Notes under the pieces: generated by a model
Seen by the model: only the letters and a program-made list of their open reading frames with translations
The model's database searches: none
What the model was told of the DNA's origin: nothing
Translations under genes and position numbers: made by a program
NCBI GenBank assembly: GCA_002067865.1
Contig: MVRC01000013.1
Location: 297,789 to 361,788 of the forward strand
Origin: Methanomassiliicoccales archaeon PtaU1.Bin124
GTDB taxonomy: Archaea; Thermoplasmatota; Thermoplasmata; Methanomassiliicoccales; UBA472
Length of the DNA: 64,000 nt
Direction: 5' to 3'
Part shown: positions 26,389-35,603 of the stretch, in pieces
Numbering within the stretch: the first letter of the stretch is position 1
Layout: each line of letters opens with the position of its first letter

Positions 26389-26772
26389 ATGAGCAGGGTC
26401 ATCTCGTTCAATCTGCCTGCTGATGACATGGACCGGGCCGTGTTCTTCTATCGTGAGGTCTTCGGCTGGGATATCGACTCCGTTCCAGGGAGCGGGGGCG
26501 ATTACCATCACACACGCTCCGTCCCGACCGGCGAGGATGGAGGGCTGCTGGAGAAGGGAGCGATCAACGGCGGTCTGTTCTCCAGGGGAACGCATGGCAT
26601 CAAGCATGCGTTCATTGAGATGGTGGTCGACTCGATCGATGAATGCGTCAGCCTGGCCTCGACCAGGGGCGGCAAGGTGGTGATGGATAAGAGATGGTCG
26701 GAGGCAACTGGTTCGCCATCATCCAGGACAGCGAGGGCAACCACCTTGGCCTGGCAAGATGTCTCCGGGTGA
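26389..26772 (+). pseudogene. Glyoxalase/VOC-family protein, frameshifted
   Basis: The reading begins as a vicinal-oxygen-chelate protein: MSRVISFNLPADDMDRAVFFYREVFGW, then KHAFIEMVVDSIDECVSLASTRGGKVVMDK. At about 26685-26695 the frame changes. The expected C-terminal strand with the metal Glu, GNWFAIIQDSEGNHLGL, lies in the next frame from 26694. One base seems missing. Either the gene is broken or the assembled sequence has an indel. I chose the ATG at 26389 over an upstream TTG at 26374. VOC proteins act on many small molecules, so no substrate is proposed. Confidence 0.7.
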
Positions 26773-26783
26773 GATGGATACTA

Positions 26784-29750
26784 TCAGTTCTTTTTCTCCT
26801 TCCCATCGGAGCGCATGTCCTTTCCCAGCCATCCCGGGGCCCACCAGTTCCATTTTCCCATCAACGCCATGATGGCCGGCACCAGGTAGATGCGCACGAC
26901 CGTGGCATCGAGCAGTATGGCGAACATGAGGGCGAAGCCGAACTCCTTCAGCAGCTCTCCGTTCGACAACATCATCGATCCGAACGCCCCGGCCATGATG
27001 ACCCCGCATGCGGTGATGATGCCGCCGGTGCTCTCCAGCCCATGGGTGATGGATTCATTGTTGTCCTTGCCCAGCATCACCTCCTCCCTGATCCTGGTGA
27101 TGAGCAGGATATCATAGTCCATGCCTAAACCGAGGCATACCACGATGAGCACCATAGGCACCATCCACATGACCGGAGCCCCCATCACGTGCTCGAAGAA
27201 CAGTATCGTCACCGCCAACGTCCAGGAGATGGACAGCAGGATGGTCAGGATGGACTTGAGCGGGCTGATGACGGAGCGCAGCACGAACAGCAGGATGAAG
27301 AATATGGCCACGATCACCAGCAGGATGACGAGGTAAAGGTCCTGCTGCGTCATCGAAGAGACGTCGTAGGTCCTGGCGGTGGCTCCAGACACGTAGATGC
27401 CATCGATCAGCCCGCCCTGGCCCACCGCATCGAAGCTGGTCTGCCTGATGGTCTTGATGCTGTCGATGGAGGCGGCGGAGAACGGCTCTTCCGAGAATAC
27501 GATGGTCAGCAGCACGGAACGGTTGTCATCGCCAACCATCGTCCCGCGGATGAATTGGTCATAGAGCTGCGAGCTGACCGATATGTCCGTGGAGATATTG
27601 TGGTAATCGATCGGTTCGCCATACGGCCTGGTAGGCCCTTTGACCAGCTTCACGTTCGGAAGAGATAGGTAGGCCTTGCTCAGGCCTTCGATCGCATCCA
27701 TCGCGGCGATGTCATAATCGTCGGTCGCGTTGAACAGCGATACCGTCAGAGAGACGCCCACATTGGTGGGATCGATAGTACCGCCGCCAAAGCCGGCGAT
27801 GAGCGCGTTCAGCCCCTGCTTGGATTCGGTGTTAGGCATGGCGGCGATGTAATCATAGCTGGTGGACGAGGTCATGACGACATAGGTGGTCGGAACGGAG
27901 ATGAGGATCGCTGCCAGCGTGATCGCCTTGGCATGTTTGATGGCGAACTTGGCCGACCTGGTGAAATAGGCGGAAGGTCTCCGCTGCCTCATCATCCGGT
28001 CCGGCCAGACGATCCTGTCCCCGATGAGCATGAGGATGGAAGGCAGGAACGTGAGGGCGATCAGCAGGGCCATGAGGATGCTGAAAGCCAGTATTGACAT
28101 CGATCTTATGACCTCCAGACGGCCTAGCGCCAACGCGCCGAAGCCCACGATGACGGTGGCCCCGCTGGTGGCGATGGCCTGGCCCGCCCATGTGACGGAG
28201 GACTCCACCGCCTCCCTCTTCTCCGCGCCCTTCCTCCTCTCCTCCCGATAACGGGAGATGATGAAGATGCAGTAATCGCATCCGGCGCCCAGCGTGGCCG
28301 TGACTATCAGCGTCAGCACGGTGTAGTTCACGTGCATCACAAAGGTGCCGATGAAGTAGACCGCAGCGAAGGACATGCCCAGGGCGAAACCGATGATGGC
28401 GGGCGGGACCGATGATGCCACGGGCGAACGGAAGAAGAGGCCGATCAGTATGAGCACCAGTATGACGGTGATGGGATCGATCCGGGCCACATCTTCGTTC
28501 ACGGATGTGCTCATGTCGCTGTTGATGACGACGTTGCCGGTCACGTAGTGTCCGATGCCGGCGGACGAAAGGACATCCGATAGGATGGAACGCAGGACGA
28601 TGATGTCCTGGGAGGTGGGGTCGACGGTGGTCCCTCCGTCCGTGAACGTCACCAGGAGAAGCATGGTGTCGTTCTCCGGCCGGTTGATGAACGTGGAAAT
28701 GGTGGCGGGGATGAGCGGCAGCGGGAATGACCTGAGGCTGCTGTTGCCCACCACCGTCGAGGCGAGCGAGGACAGCTTGAGGGCGACCGAGGCGTTCAGC
28801 TGCCGGTCGGTCATCACCGGTCCGTACGAGATGGCCTGGGACACCAGCCAGGGAGCGGTCTCGGTCCTGGCCGATATCATGTCGAACGAGAACTGGCGCA
28901 CCAGCGTCTCGTTGAACGCCGTCTCGAATGTGAAAGTGCCCTTCACCGCGGCCAAAGAGGCCAGGGTCAGAGGACTCAGAGAGCGGACCGATGGCAGCCT
29001 GACGAACGATGCGTAACCGGCATCGGTGGCGTTGATCATGCGCAAGGTCGGCGAGACGACCAGGACCGTATCGTTCGCTGTTGCGCTCCAGGCAGTGTCA
29101 TACTCATTGTCATATGCGTGCACGACGGCCCTCTGGGCATCCGTCATGAAGGAGTAATTGGCAAGAAGATCGGATATCTGCTGGGTCACTACGACATTGG
29201 CCATCTCGTCCTTCTGCCATGTCGGCAGCATGGGATATGAGGCGTTCACCTGTTGCCAGGCGGTCAGATGCATCTGCGGCACGCCGAACAGCATCGTCTG
29301 CAGCCATTGCGTTATGTTCACCAGGGAGTAGTACTCGTAGTTCATCTGGATGAGGAACTGGCGGGAGTAGCTGGTGGTCTCGCTATAGATGGACCGGACG
29401 GTCGCATTGGCGGACAGCTCGTGGTCATGGATGGGCGAGGCCTTGTTCAGCCTGTTAGCGATCGCGTCGACCGCGTTCTTCATCGCTTGGTCGGTAACAT
29501 CGCTCGATGTCAGAACGATGATGATCGAGCTTCCCTCCCCATCGCCAGAGAAGTGCTGCTCGATCCAGTTCTCCGCCTGGACAGAGGGACGGTCATTGAT
29601 GCCTGGGTCCGAGGTGTCGTTGTACACGACCGCATCATTGGCCAATGGGGCGAAGGGGATGGCGACCAGCAAAGCCAGAAGCCAGACCACTATGATGAGC
29701 TTGTAGCGCCTGGTGATGAACTTGCCCAACCTGTTGAACGCTCTAGACAC
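26784..29750 (-). CDS. MMPL/RND-family membrane exporter
   Basis: A ~988-residue member of the RND superfamily with the MMPL layout: TM1 (KLIIVVWLLALLVAIPF), a large external loop, a five-helix block with GAGCDYCIFIISRYREERRKG, a second loop, and a second block with CLGLGMDYDILLITRIREEVMLGK. The two D-Y motifs in the inner helices correspond to the proton relay of RND proteins. It probably exports lipids or hydrophobic compounds. The start is GTG at 29750 (VSRAFNRLGKFITRRYK). A longer reading has no support. It stands alone on the minus strand, and the frameshifted VOC gene converges on its end. Confidence 0.92.
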   Translation of the reverse strand: MSRAFNRLGKFITRRYKLIIVVWLLALLVAIPFAPLANDAVVYNDTSDPGINDRPSVQAENWIEQHFSGDGEGSSIIIVLTSSDVTDQAMKNAVDAIANRLNKASPIHDHELSANATVRSIYSETTSYSRQFLIQMNYEYYSLVNITQWLQTMLFGVPQMHLTAWQQVNASYPMLPTWQKDEMANVVVTQQISDLLANYSFMTDAQRAVVHAYDNEYDTAWSATANDTVLVVSPTLRMINATDAGYASFVRLPSVRSLSPLTLASLAAVKGTFTFETAFNETLVRQFSFDMISARTETAPWLVSQAISYGPVMTDRQLNASVALKLSSLASTVVGNSSLRSFPLPLIPATISTFINRPENDTMLLLVTFTDGGTTVDPTSQDIIVLRSILSDVLSSAGIGHYVTGNVVINSDMSTSVNEDVARIDPITVILVLILIGLFFRSPVASSVPPAIIGFALGMSFAAVYFIGTFVMHVNYTVLTLIVTATLGAGCDYCIFIISRYREERRKGAEKREAVESSVTWAGQAIATSGATVIVGFGALALGRLEVIRSMSILAFSILMALLIALTFLPSILMLIGDRIVWPDRMMRQRRPSAYFTRSAKFAIKHAKAITLAAILISVPTTYVVMTSSTSYDYIAAMPNTESKQGLNALIAGFGGGTIDPTNVGVSLTVSLFNATDDYDIAAMDAIEGLSKAYLSLPNVKLVKGPTRPYGEPIDYHNISTDISVSSQLYDQFIRGTMVGDDNRSVLLTIVFSEEPFSAASIDSIKTIRQTSFDAVGQGGLIDGIYVSGATARTYDVSSMTQQDLYLVILLVIVAIFFILLFVLRSVISPLKSILTILLSISWTLAVTILFFEHVMGAPVMWMVPMVLIVVCLGLGMDYDILLITRIREEVMLGKDNNESITHGLESTGGIITACGVIMAGAFGSMMLSNGELLKEFGFALMFAILLDATVVRIYLVPAIMALMGKWNWWAPGWLGKDMRSDGKEKKN

Positions 29751-29909
29751 GATGGATTCCCCGCTCTGCCGATGCTGATGGCAGCGCACGACCGATATCG
29801 CGTGGCCAATCTAAAACAAATGCGGTCGAGAATTGTAGGTTGGATGCGCCCACACTTTCGTTTGGAGGTGAAAAGCCTGACCGCACCCGGAAAGGGTAAT
29901 GCCAGAGAA

Positions 29910-29958
29910 TAATATAAAATTTTGTTTTAAAATAATATGATCGCCGCTTGGTAGCGGC
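29910..29958 (-). terminator. Terminator of leuS: hairpin then AT-rich tail
   Basis: Just after the leuS stop the minus strand forms gccgct-acca-agcggc (29943-29958). It then continues into attatttt, aaacaaaatttt and similar. Read on this strand it is an archaeal-style terminator with a short hairpin added. Confidence 0.5.
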
Positions 29959-29970
29959 TGGGTTTTTCGC

Positions 29971-32853
29971 TCACTCCACGAAGATGGCCGGGCGGCGCGG
30001 CTGGGCTGTCCTGGCCTTGTTCTGCGGGTCGGTCCTCGCAGCGTCCTCGGCGCTGAACGCTTGGACCTCACAGTTAAGTTCCTTGGAGAGGAACGGGGCG
30101 ACGGAGCTCATGAAGGCCAGCTCGTCGAACTGCACCTCCAGGCGGGACACCTCGTCCTTCGACCTCTTGACCAGGTCCTCGGCCAGCTTGCGGGCGAAGT
30201 CAGGCGCTTCCTTGCCGTGCTTCTTGATGTCCGCATCGGACATCATGGCCTTGGTCAGGGTGGGCGTCTTCAGCTCGCCGGTGCGCAGGAGGCCCAGCGC
30301 CATCGACATGGCCTTTGCCTTCCAGGACGAGGTGGTATAGACCAGCACCCTCTTGGGCGTGATCTTCGTGACCTTCAGGATCTCGTTCACATCGTCCATC
30401 AGGCCGCGCAGATAGTCCTCGGCGATCTCCGCCTCGAGGGAACGGTCGGCCGGGTCGGCGGTCGGGAATTTGGCCTGTGCCACGAGTCCGTTCCCGCCGA
30501 TGTGCTCCCACATCTCCTCCGCCACATGCGGGGTGATCGGGGCCATCATGCGGACCCACATGTTGAGCACCTTGGCCATGACGGCTCCGTTCGAACCGCC
30601 CCGGCGCAGGTACCACTTCATGTCGTTCGGTATGTCGAAATATGTGACATTGGCCAGCGTGCGCAGGTCATAACCTTTCATGCCCTCGACCACGTTGGAC
30701 ACGTGTCCGCCCATGCGGGACAGCATCCAAAGGTCGATGCCCTCCATCGCTTCCGATTCAGCCAGGGCGGAGAGCTCCTCCACCGTGCGCATGATGCGGT
30801 CGATCTTGGAGACATAGTTCTCCAGGATGTCCTCGTCCCATTCCACGTCGGCGAACGGCGAGGCGATGTGGGCGTAGTACAGGCGGAGAGCGTCCACTCC
30901 GTACTTCTCGGCCGCGCCAGGTATGGGCTGGGCGCCTCCCTTCGATTTGGATATCTTACCGGCCTTGGAGATGACGTACCAGTTGACGAATATGCCCTGA
31001 GGCCACTTCTCCTCCGGCAGGATGGCCACGTGGTTCATCAGGAAGGCGGGGAAGTGGACGGTCATGTGCTCCTTCCCGCCCAAGTTGAGGTCCAGGGGAT
31101 ACCAGTAGTCTACGTCCTGCTTGATCCTCTGCACCAGTTCCTCGTCCAGGCCGGTGCGCTTGGCCACGTGCTCGGCCACGCCCTGGCCCAGGAACACGTA
31201 GTCAAAGAACTCCGTGGTCATCTGCTCGGCCTTGAGGCTGCCGTCGTTCACATAGGGCGAGATGGTGTAGAATATGGGGTAGAGGGTCGAATCGGAGATG
31301 GCCTCGATGATCCACTTCTCGTCGAACGGGAAACGCGTCCCAAGCCAGTTGCCTTGGCGCACGCAGGCCCTCTCCCGGAACCAGTCCAGCACGCCATGGA
31401 CGTTGACGAAGTACTCGTTGGGCATGATGTTCATGCGCTTGGCATGGGCCTTGCTCTTCGCCGTCACCTCGGGATTGGCGTAGTCGATGAACCACTGATC
31501 ATCGACCTTCTTGATGACGACCGGCTCGCCGCAGCGGCAGACGACCTTCTCCGATAGGTCGAAGAACAGGTCCGCCTCGTTGGCACGGATCATGTCGTCC
31601 TTCATCATGTCCTTGGCCTTGTCTACCGGCAGGTTGGAGTACTTACCGCAATTGGCGTTCATCTTGCCGGCATGGAAGCCTTCCTTGTAGACGATCTTCT
31701 TCGCCTCGACCAGCTTGGGATCGCCGGAGCGGGTGATGCCCATCCGCTCCACGATCTCCACCGCTGGCATCGGACCCCAGCCCTTGGTCTCGATGATGGC
31801 GATCGGTCTGATCGCCTTGACCGCATCGAGGTCCAGGCCGTACCTACGACACTGCTCCTCGTCCTCCTGCACCATGCGCAGCGCCACCCAGTCATCCGGA
31901 GCATCGGACGGCACGGACATGACCAGACCCGTTCCGACGTTGGGGTCGCAGAAGGTGGCGGGCAGGCAGAGTATCTCGTTGCCAGTGAATGGTGCTATGC
32001 AGGTCCTGCCGATCAGCTCGGTGCCGGCGATGGAACCGACCTCCTTCAGCTTGTCCTTCTGGTACTTCATCTTGTCCAGGCATGGGCGGCTCATGACCCA
32101 GATCTCATCGCCATTGACGACCTTGACATACTCCACCTCCGGGTTGATCCAGAAGTTCGTCAGTCCGAACACGGTCTCCGGGCGCAGCGTGGCGGCCAGC
32201 AGGGTGAGGTCGCCGCATTTGAACTTGATGAGGGTGTACTCGGTGGTCTCCGCGTTCCCTCCGCAGGAGATGTCCGTCTCGGAGGCATCGATGGCCACGG
32301 GGCCGCAGTTGATGCAGGCCGGTGCGAAGTAGGGCTTCTGGATCAGCAGGCCCGCGTCCATCAGCTTGCGGAACTGCCACTGGATGAACTTGCCGTACGG
32401 CTCATGCACGGTGCAGGCGAAGCGCCTCCAATCGGCCAGGAAGCCGAAGCGGCGCCAATACTGCCTCACGTAGACATCGTTGAAGAACTCGACCACCTTG
32501 ACCGGGTCGGTGAGGTCCTCCAGCTTCTTCTCCGGGCATCCGTTTCGAAGCAGGTAGGAGATCATGTTCTCGTCCTTGGCCGCGACCCTCTTGGCCAGGG
32601 AGATGGGGCCGTTGCCGGTCGCATGCGTGCCGACGGGGAACATCACGTTGTAGCCCTGCATGCGCATGTAACGGGACATGTCATCGACGTAGGAGAAACC
32701 CCGCATATGGCCCACATGCAAGTAGCCAGTGACCCCGGGATAGGCAAAGATCATCATGAACTTCTTCCGATCGTCGCGGTCCGCCTCGTTTATCTTCGCG
32801 GCGTACCACCTCTCTTGCCACTTGGCCTCGATCTCGGTGGGGTTTGTCAGCAT
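29971..32853 (-). CDS. leuS: Leucyl-tRNA synthetase (archaeal type)
   Basis: Charges tRNA-Leu with leucine in the cytoplasm. At 960 residues it has archaeal/eukaryal architecture. The HIGH-type motif is YLHVGHMRGF (about residue 40) and the KMSKS-type motif is KISKSKGG (about 650). The editing domain between them has the threonine-rich TLRPETVFG and GTGLVMSVPSDAPDD. The anticodon-binding and C-terminal domains complete it. The start follows ggtgcttga. It is divergent from the ribbon-helix-helix gene, and a TATA-like ttattaaag lies on the minus strand just upstream. Confidence 0.97.
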   Translation of the reverse strand: MLTNPTEIEAKWQERWYAAKINEADRDDRKKFMMIFAYPGVTGYLHVGHMRGFSYVDDMSRYMRMQGYNVMFPVGTHATGNGPISLAKRVAAKDENMISYLLRNGCPEKKLEDLTDPVKVVEFFNDVYVRQYWRRFGFLADWRRFACTVHEPYGKFIQWQFRKLMDAGLLIQKPYFAPACINCGPVAIDASETDISCGGNAETTEYTLIKFKCGDLTLLAATLRPETVFGLTNFWINPEVEYVKVVNGDEIWVMSRPCLDKMKYQKDKLKEVGSIAGTELIGRTCIAPFTGNEILCLPATFCDPNVGTGLVMSVPSDAPDDWVALRMVQEDEEQCRRYGLDLDAVKAIRPIAIIETKGWGPMPAVEIVERMGITRSGDPKLVEAKKIVYKEGFHAGKMNANCGKYSNLPVDKAKDMMKDDMIRANEADLFFDLSEKVVCRCGEPVVIKKVDDQWFIDYANPEVTAKSKAHAKRMNIMPNEYFVNVHGVLDWFRERACVRQGNWLGTRFPFDEKWIIEAISDSTLYPIFYTISPYVNDGSLKAEQMTTEFFDYVFLGQGVAEHVAKRTGLDEELVQRIKQDVDYWYPLDLNLGGKEHMTVHFPAFLMNHVAILPEEKWPQGIFVNWYVISKAGKISKSKGGAQPIPGAAEKYGVDALRLYYAHIASPFADVEWDEDILENYVSKIDRIMRTVEELSALAESEAMEGIDLWMLSRMGGHVSNVVEGMKGYDLRTLANVTYFDIPNDMKWYLRRGGSNGAVMAKVLNMWVRMMAPITPHVAEEMWEHIGGNGLVAQAKFPTADPADRSLEAEIAEDYLRGLMDDVNEILKVTKITPKRVLVYTTSSWKAKAMSMALGLLRTGELKTPTLTKAMMSDADIKKHGKEAPDFARKLAEDLVKRSKDEVSRLEVQFDELAFMSSVAPFLSKELNCEVQAFSAEDAARTDPQNKARTAQPRRPAIFVE

Positions 32854-32955
32854 TCAAGCACCTTTAATAATGTGGGCTTGGTTATGGGGAATGGTATTAT
32901 TAGCGTTTCTGCGCCACCGGTATGACAGCGGCGTACGAACGACTGGCTAATGCCT

Positions 32956-33016
32956 TGTCATACGTTATTATCAAAAATGTCATACAGTGACATATTTTTA
33001 AATACATTATATGACA
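32956..33016 (+). promoter_or_regulatory. Promoter of the double-RHH gene with TGTCA operator-like boxes
   Basis: The TATA box (tatttttaaatac, about 32993-33005) is flanked by four TGTCA/TGACA boxes. These are tgtcata at 32956 and 32978, tgaca in the palindrome tgtcatacagtgaca (32978-32992), and tatgaca at 33010-33016. Ribbon-helix-helix dimers typically bind short palindromes, so the gene just downstream may repress itself. That is inference. Confidence 0.5.
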
Positions 33017-33043
33017 ATGTCTTAATTACGTCCCGCGGGGACA

Positions 33044-33415
33044 ATGGAGCAAGATATAGTGGATGGCGAGCGGATCTCACTGCGTCTCGAACCTGAGGAC
33101 CTGGAACTGATCGACAGTTTTGTCGAGCAGCACCCCGAGTTCTCCAACAGGTCGCACTTGGCCCGCATGGCCCTCCGCGCATTCATCGAGAAGGATGGCG
33201 CCAAGGTTTCAGCACCATCCTCCGGTAACCGCGTGACAGTTGCGCTGGCTCCGCGTCTGAAGAACGTGATCGACCAGCTTATCGACGAGGGCGAACTGCT
33301 TGACTGGAACTCCGTGGTGCAGGATGCGCTGCAGAGGATCTACATGTCCAAGCGGATGGATGGATCCATCGACAAGGCCCACGAGAAGCTCGACAAGATC
33401 GAAGCACGCATGTGA
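33044..33415 (+). CDS. Double ribbon-helix-helix DNA-binding protein (CdrS-like)
   Basis: A 123-residue protein with two RHH units in tandem. The first (RISLRLEPEDLELIDSFVEQHPEFSNRSHLARMALRAFIE, about 10-49) and the second (RVTVALAPRLKNVIDQLIDEGELLDWNSVVQDALQRIYM, about 64-102) each have the beta-strand and helix pattern. A short basic tail follows. Two units in one chain could act as a single-chain dimer. It lies directly upstream of an FtsZ-like gene, as the regulator CdrS lies beside ftsZ2 in haloarchaea. A role in cell-division gene control is therefore plausible but unproven. Homology to CdrS itself is unclear because CdrS has one unit. Confidence 0.8.
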   Translation: MEQDIVDGERISLRLEPEDLELIDSFVEQHPEFSNRSHLARMALRAFIEKDGAKVSAPSSGNRVTVALAPRLKNVIDQLIDEGELLDWNSVVQDALQRIYMSKRMDGSIDKAHEKLDKIEARM

Positions 33416-33464
33416 TGCGGCGCCTCACCATGAGCAGGGCTTGTGGAAGGGATGGGATGCACTC

Positions 33465-33488
33465 GCCGTCGGCCTGGGAACCGACGGC
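33465..33488 (+). terminator. Hairpin between the RHH and FtsZ-like genes
   Basis: gccgtcgg-cctgggaa-ccgacggc is a perfect 8-bp stem with an 8-base loop. It is followed by aaacaaacg, which is not T-rich. It may attenuate read-through, protect an mRNA end or act as a processing site. It lies ~48 bases upstream of the FtsZ-like start. Confidence 0.4.
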
Positions 33489-33535
33489 AAACAAACGTCT
33501 TGACCTAAACACTTGAAGTACGGATGGGGTAAAAA

Positions 33536-34360
33536 ATGACAGCCGGGGATATCGAACAAATCGCGAGGAGAGAGCACTTCGTGAGCATGATGATGAAAAA
33601 CATGACGGAGATGAAGATCGCCGTCGTGGGAGTAGGAGGTGCTGGCAACAACGTCATCAGCACGGTACACTCTGGATGCAAGAACAATGTGCACACCGTG
33701 GCCATCAACACAGATGAGGCCGCGCTGCAGAAGGTTAGCGCACACACCAAGCTGCTGGTCGGCAAGGATGTCACCCAGGGCAAGGGCACCAACGGCTTCC
33801 CCGAAGTGGGAGAGTACTGCGGCGAGTGCGCCAAGGAGGCGATCAGGGAGTCCATAAAGGGCAAGGACCTGGTGTTCGTCATCGCCGGCATGGGCGGTGG
33901 CACTGGGACCGGCATCGCTCCGATCGTCACCAAGATCTCCAAGGAGAGCAAGGCCATCACCATCGTCGTCGCGATCAATCCGTTCTCTTTCGAGAAGGAG
34001 AGGTCCGAGAAGGCGAAGGCGGGCGTGCAGAAGCTGAAGTCCATTCAGCCCAACACGTTCGTGGTAGAGAACGATGCGCTGATAAAGTCAGCCGAGAACC
34101 TGCCGCTCAGCAAGGCATTCGGGATCATTGACCGCAGTGTCATCAAGATCATCGATTCGTTCTGCGCACAGGTGAACGAAACGTTCATGTCGGCCATAAC
34201 CAGCGAGGTGGAGGACGTCCTCTCCACCAACTCCAGCCTGGCCCAGCCGGCCAAGATGCCGGAGCACGCGGTCATAAAGCCGATGGCATGCGAAGTGCAG
34301 CTGCCCAGGGACCCGGCCCTACAGCCAGCCATGCAGCCGCACATGCCGCTGCCGATGTAA
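33536..34360 (+). CDS. FtsZ-like GTPase lacking the C-terminal domain
   Basis: A 274-residue tubulin/FtsZ-family protein, well short of the usual ~350-380. The GTP-binding domain is there: IAVVGVGGAGNNVIS near residue 28, NTDEAAL, the tubulin signature GMGGGTGTG at about 118-126 and INPFSFE. After the H7-like helix (IIDSFCAQVNETFMSAIT) the chain turns into a Pro/Met-rich tail. The T7 synergy loop (NLDFAD-type) and the whole C-terminal domain are absent. Without T7 it cannot complete the active site of a neighbouring subunit, so it is more likely a regulator or cap than a filament builder. I see no downstream remnant of the missing part. Confidence 0.85.
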   Translation: MTAGDIEQIARREHFVSMMMKNMTEMKIAVVGVGGAGNNVISTVHSGCKNNVHTVAINTDEAALQKVSAHTKLLVGKDVTQGKGTNGFPEVGEYCGECAKEAIRESIKGKDLVFVIAGMGGGTGTGIAPIVTKISKESKAITIVVAINPFSFEKERSEKAKAGVQKLKSIQPNTFVVENDALIKSAENLPLSKAFGIIDRSVIKIIDSFCAQVNETFMSAITSEVEDVLSTNSSLAQPAKMPEHAVIKPMACEVQLPRDPALQPAMQPHMPLPM

Positions 34361-34465
34361 CGATAAACTAGCTTCTTCCCCGGAAACACAGGGGTGTAGG
34401 CGGTTGCCAGTCCGCCGCACCCTACCCCATATCACTTTTAACCTGGCATTACAATCCCTGCAGCG

Positions 34466-35563
34466 ATGCGTCTAGGTCTTGTCATCAACCCGATCGCCGG
34501 CATGGGCGGGGCCATCGGGCTGAAGGGAAGCGATGGGTTGAGATCGGACGTGGCGTTGGCCAAGGGCGGAAGGTTCGTGGCCGAGGATCGGGCGCAAGCG
34601 GCGCTGTCAAATGTGGAAGGCATATCGGGCAACGAGCTGATCACCGCATCTGGGAGCATGGGGGAGGACCTGCTCCGCCGGCTGGAATTGGTGCATAAGG
34701 TCGTCCATCATGCCAAGCAGCCGAGCACATCATATGACACGACCGCCGCGGTAACAAGGTTCCTGGAAGAAATGGTCGACCTTGTCATATTCTGCGGAGG
34801 CGATGGCACGGCGGCCGATGTCCTCGCGGCATCGCCAGGTAAGACTGTCTGCCTGGGCATCCCGGCCGGGGTGAAGATGCACTCTGCCGTCTTCGCCAAC
34901 ACACCGCGGGAGGCTGGAGCACTGATCTCGAGGTTCATCGTGGGAGGAATGGACGTGAAGGAGGCGGAGGTCATGGACATAGACGAGGAGGCATTCCGCC
35001 ACGGAGTGCTAAAGGCGGAGATCATCGGGCATCTTGTCATACCGGACGATTCCAGCCTGCTCCAGCCACCGAAGGGTACGATCGCCACTTCCTCCGATGG
35101 CGAGGAGAAGGAAGAACTGGGAGAGGAGTTCGCCAGGACGATGAAGAATGATGTGCTCTACGTCATCGGCCCTGGAACGACGTGCGCTGCTCTGGCCAAG
35201 GCCATCGGCTTGGACAAGACCTTGCTAGGAGTGGACCTGGTCAAGGACGGGTCTCTGATCGATCGAGATGTCGATGAGAGGGTTCTGCTGAGAATGATCG
35301 AAGTGGAGGATAAGGTCGAGATCATTGTCACACCCATCGGAAGACAGGGGTTCATCTTCGGCCGGGGGAACCAGCAGATCTCTGCCGAAGTGCTCCGCCG
35401 CATCACGCCGAAGAACGTCATTGTCTACGCCACCCCTTCCAAGCTTCGTTCACTGGACCATCTGAGGGTCGATACTGGAGATGCCTCGGTCGATGCGTTG
35501 TTCAAAGGCCACATCAAGGTCCGGACAGGCTTCTCGAGGCAGCGCGTGATTAGGGTCGAATGA
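34466..35563 (+). CDS. ATP-NAD kinase family protein
   Basis: A 365-residue protein of the COG3199-type ATP-NAD kinase-like group. The opening MRLGLVINPIAGMGGAIGLKGSDG and the FCGGDGTAAD motif (about 108-117) define the NAD-kinase/diacylglycerol-kinase fold. GIPAGVKMHSAVFANTP and VVGPGTTCAALAKAIGLDKTLLGVD-like sequence complete it. Activity on NAD is assumed from family, not shown. It is a stand-alone gene with a TATA-like cacttttaacc upstream. Confidence 0.85.
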   Translation: MRLGLVINPIAGMGGAIGLKGSDGLRSDVALAKGGRFVAEDRAQAALSNVEGISGNELITASGSMGEDLLRRLELVHKVVHHAKQPSTSYDTTAAVTRFLEEMVDLVIFCGGDGTAADVLAASPGKTVCLGIPAGVKMHSAVFANTPREAGALISRFIVGGMDVKEAEVMDIDEEAFRHGVLKAEIIGHLVIPDDSSLLQPPKGTIATSSDGEEKEELGEEFARTMKNDVLYVIGPGTTCAALAKAIGLDKTLLGVDLVKDGSLIDRDVDERVLLRMIEVEDKVEIIVTPIGRQGFIFGRGNQQISAEVLRRITPKNVIVYATPSKLRSLDHLRVDTGDASVDALFKGHIKVRTGFSRQRVIRVE

Positions 35564-35603
35564 GGATAGCGTTTATTACCGACGTGGACGATGGCCGGTC
35601 ATC

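Noticed and set aside
30061..31557. 498-residue plus-strand open frame across leuS
   Set aside because: Antisense of LeuRS. His- and Leu-rich composition typical of reverse-complement shadows.
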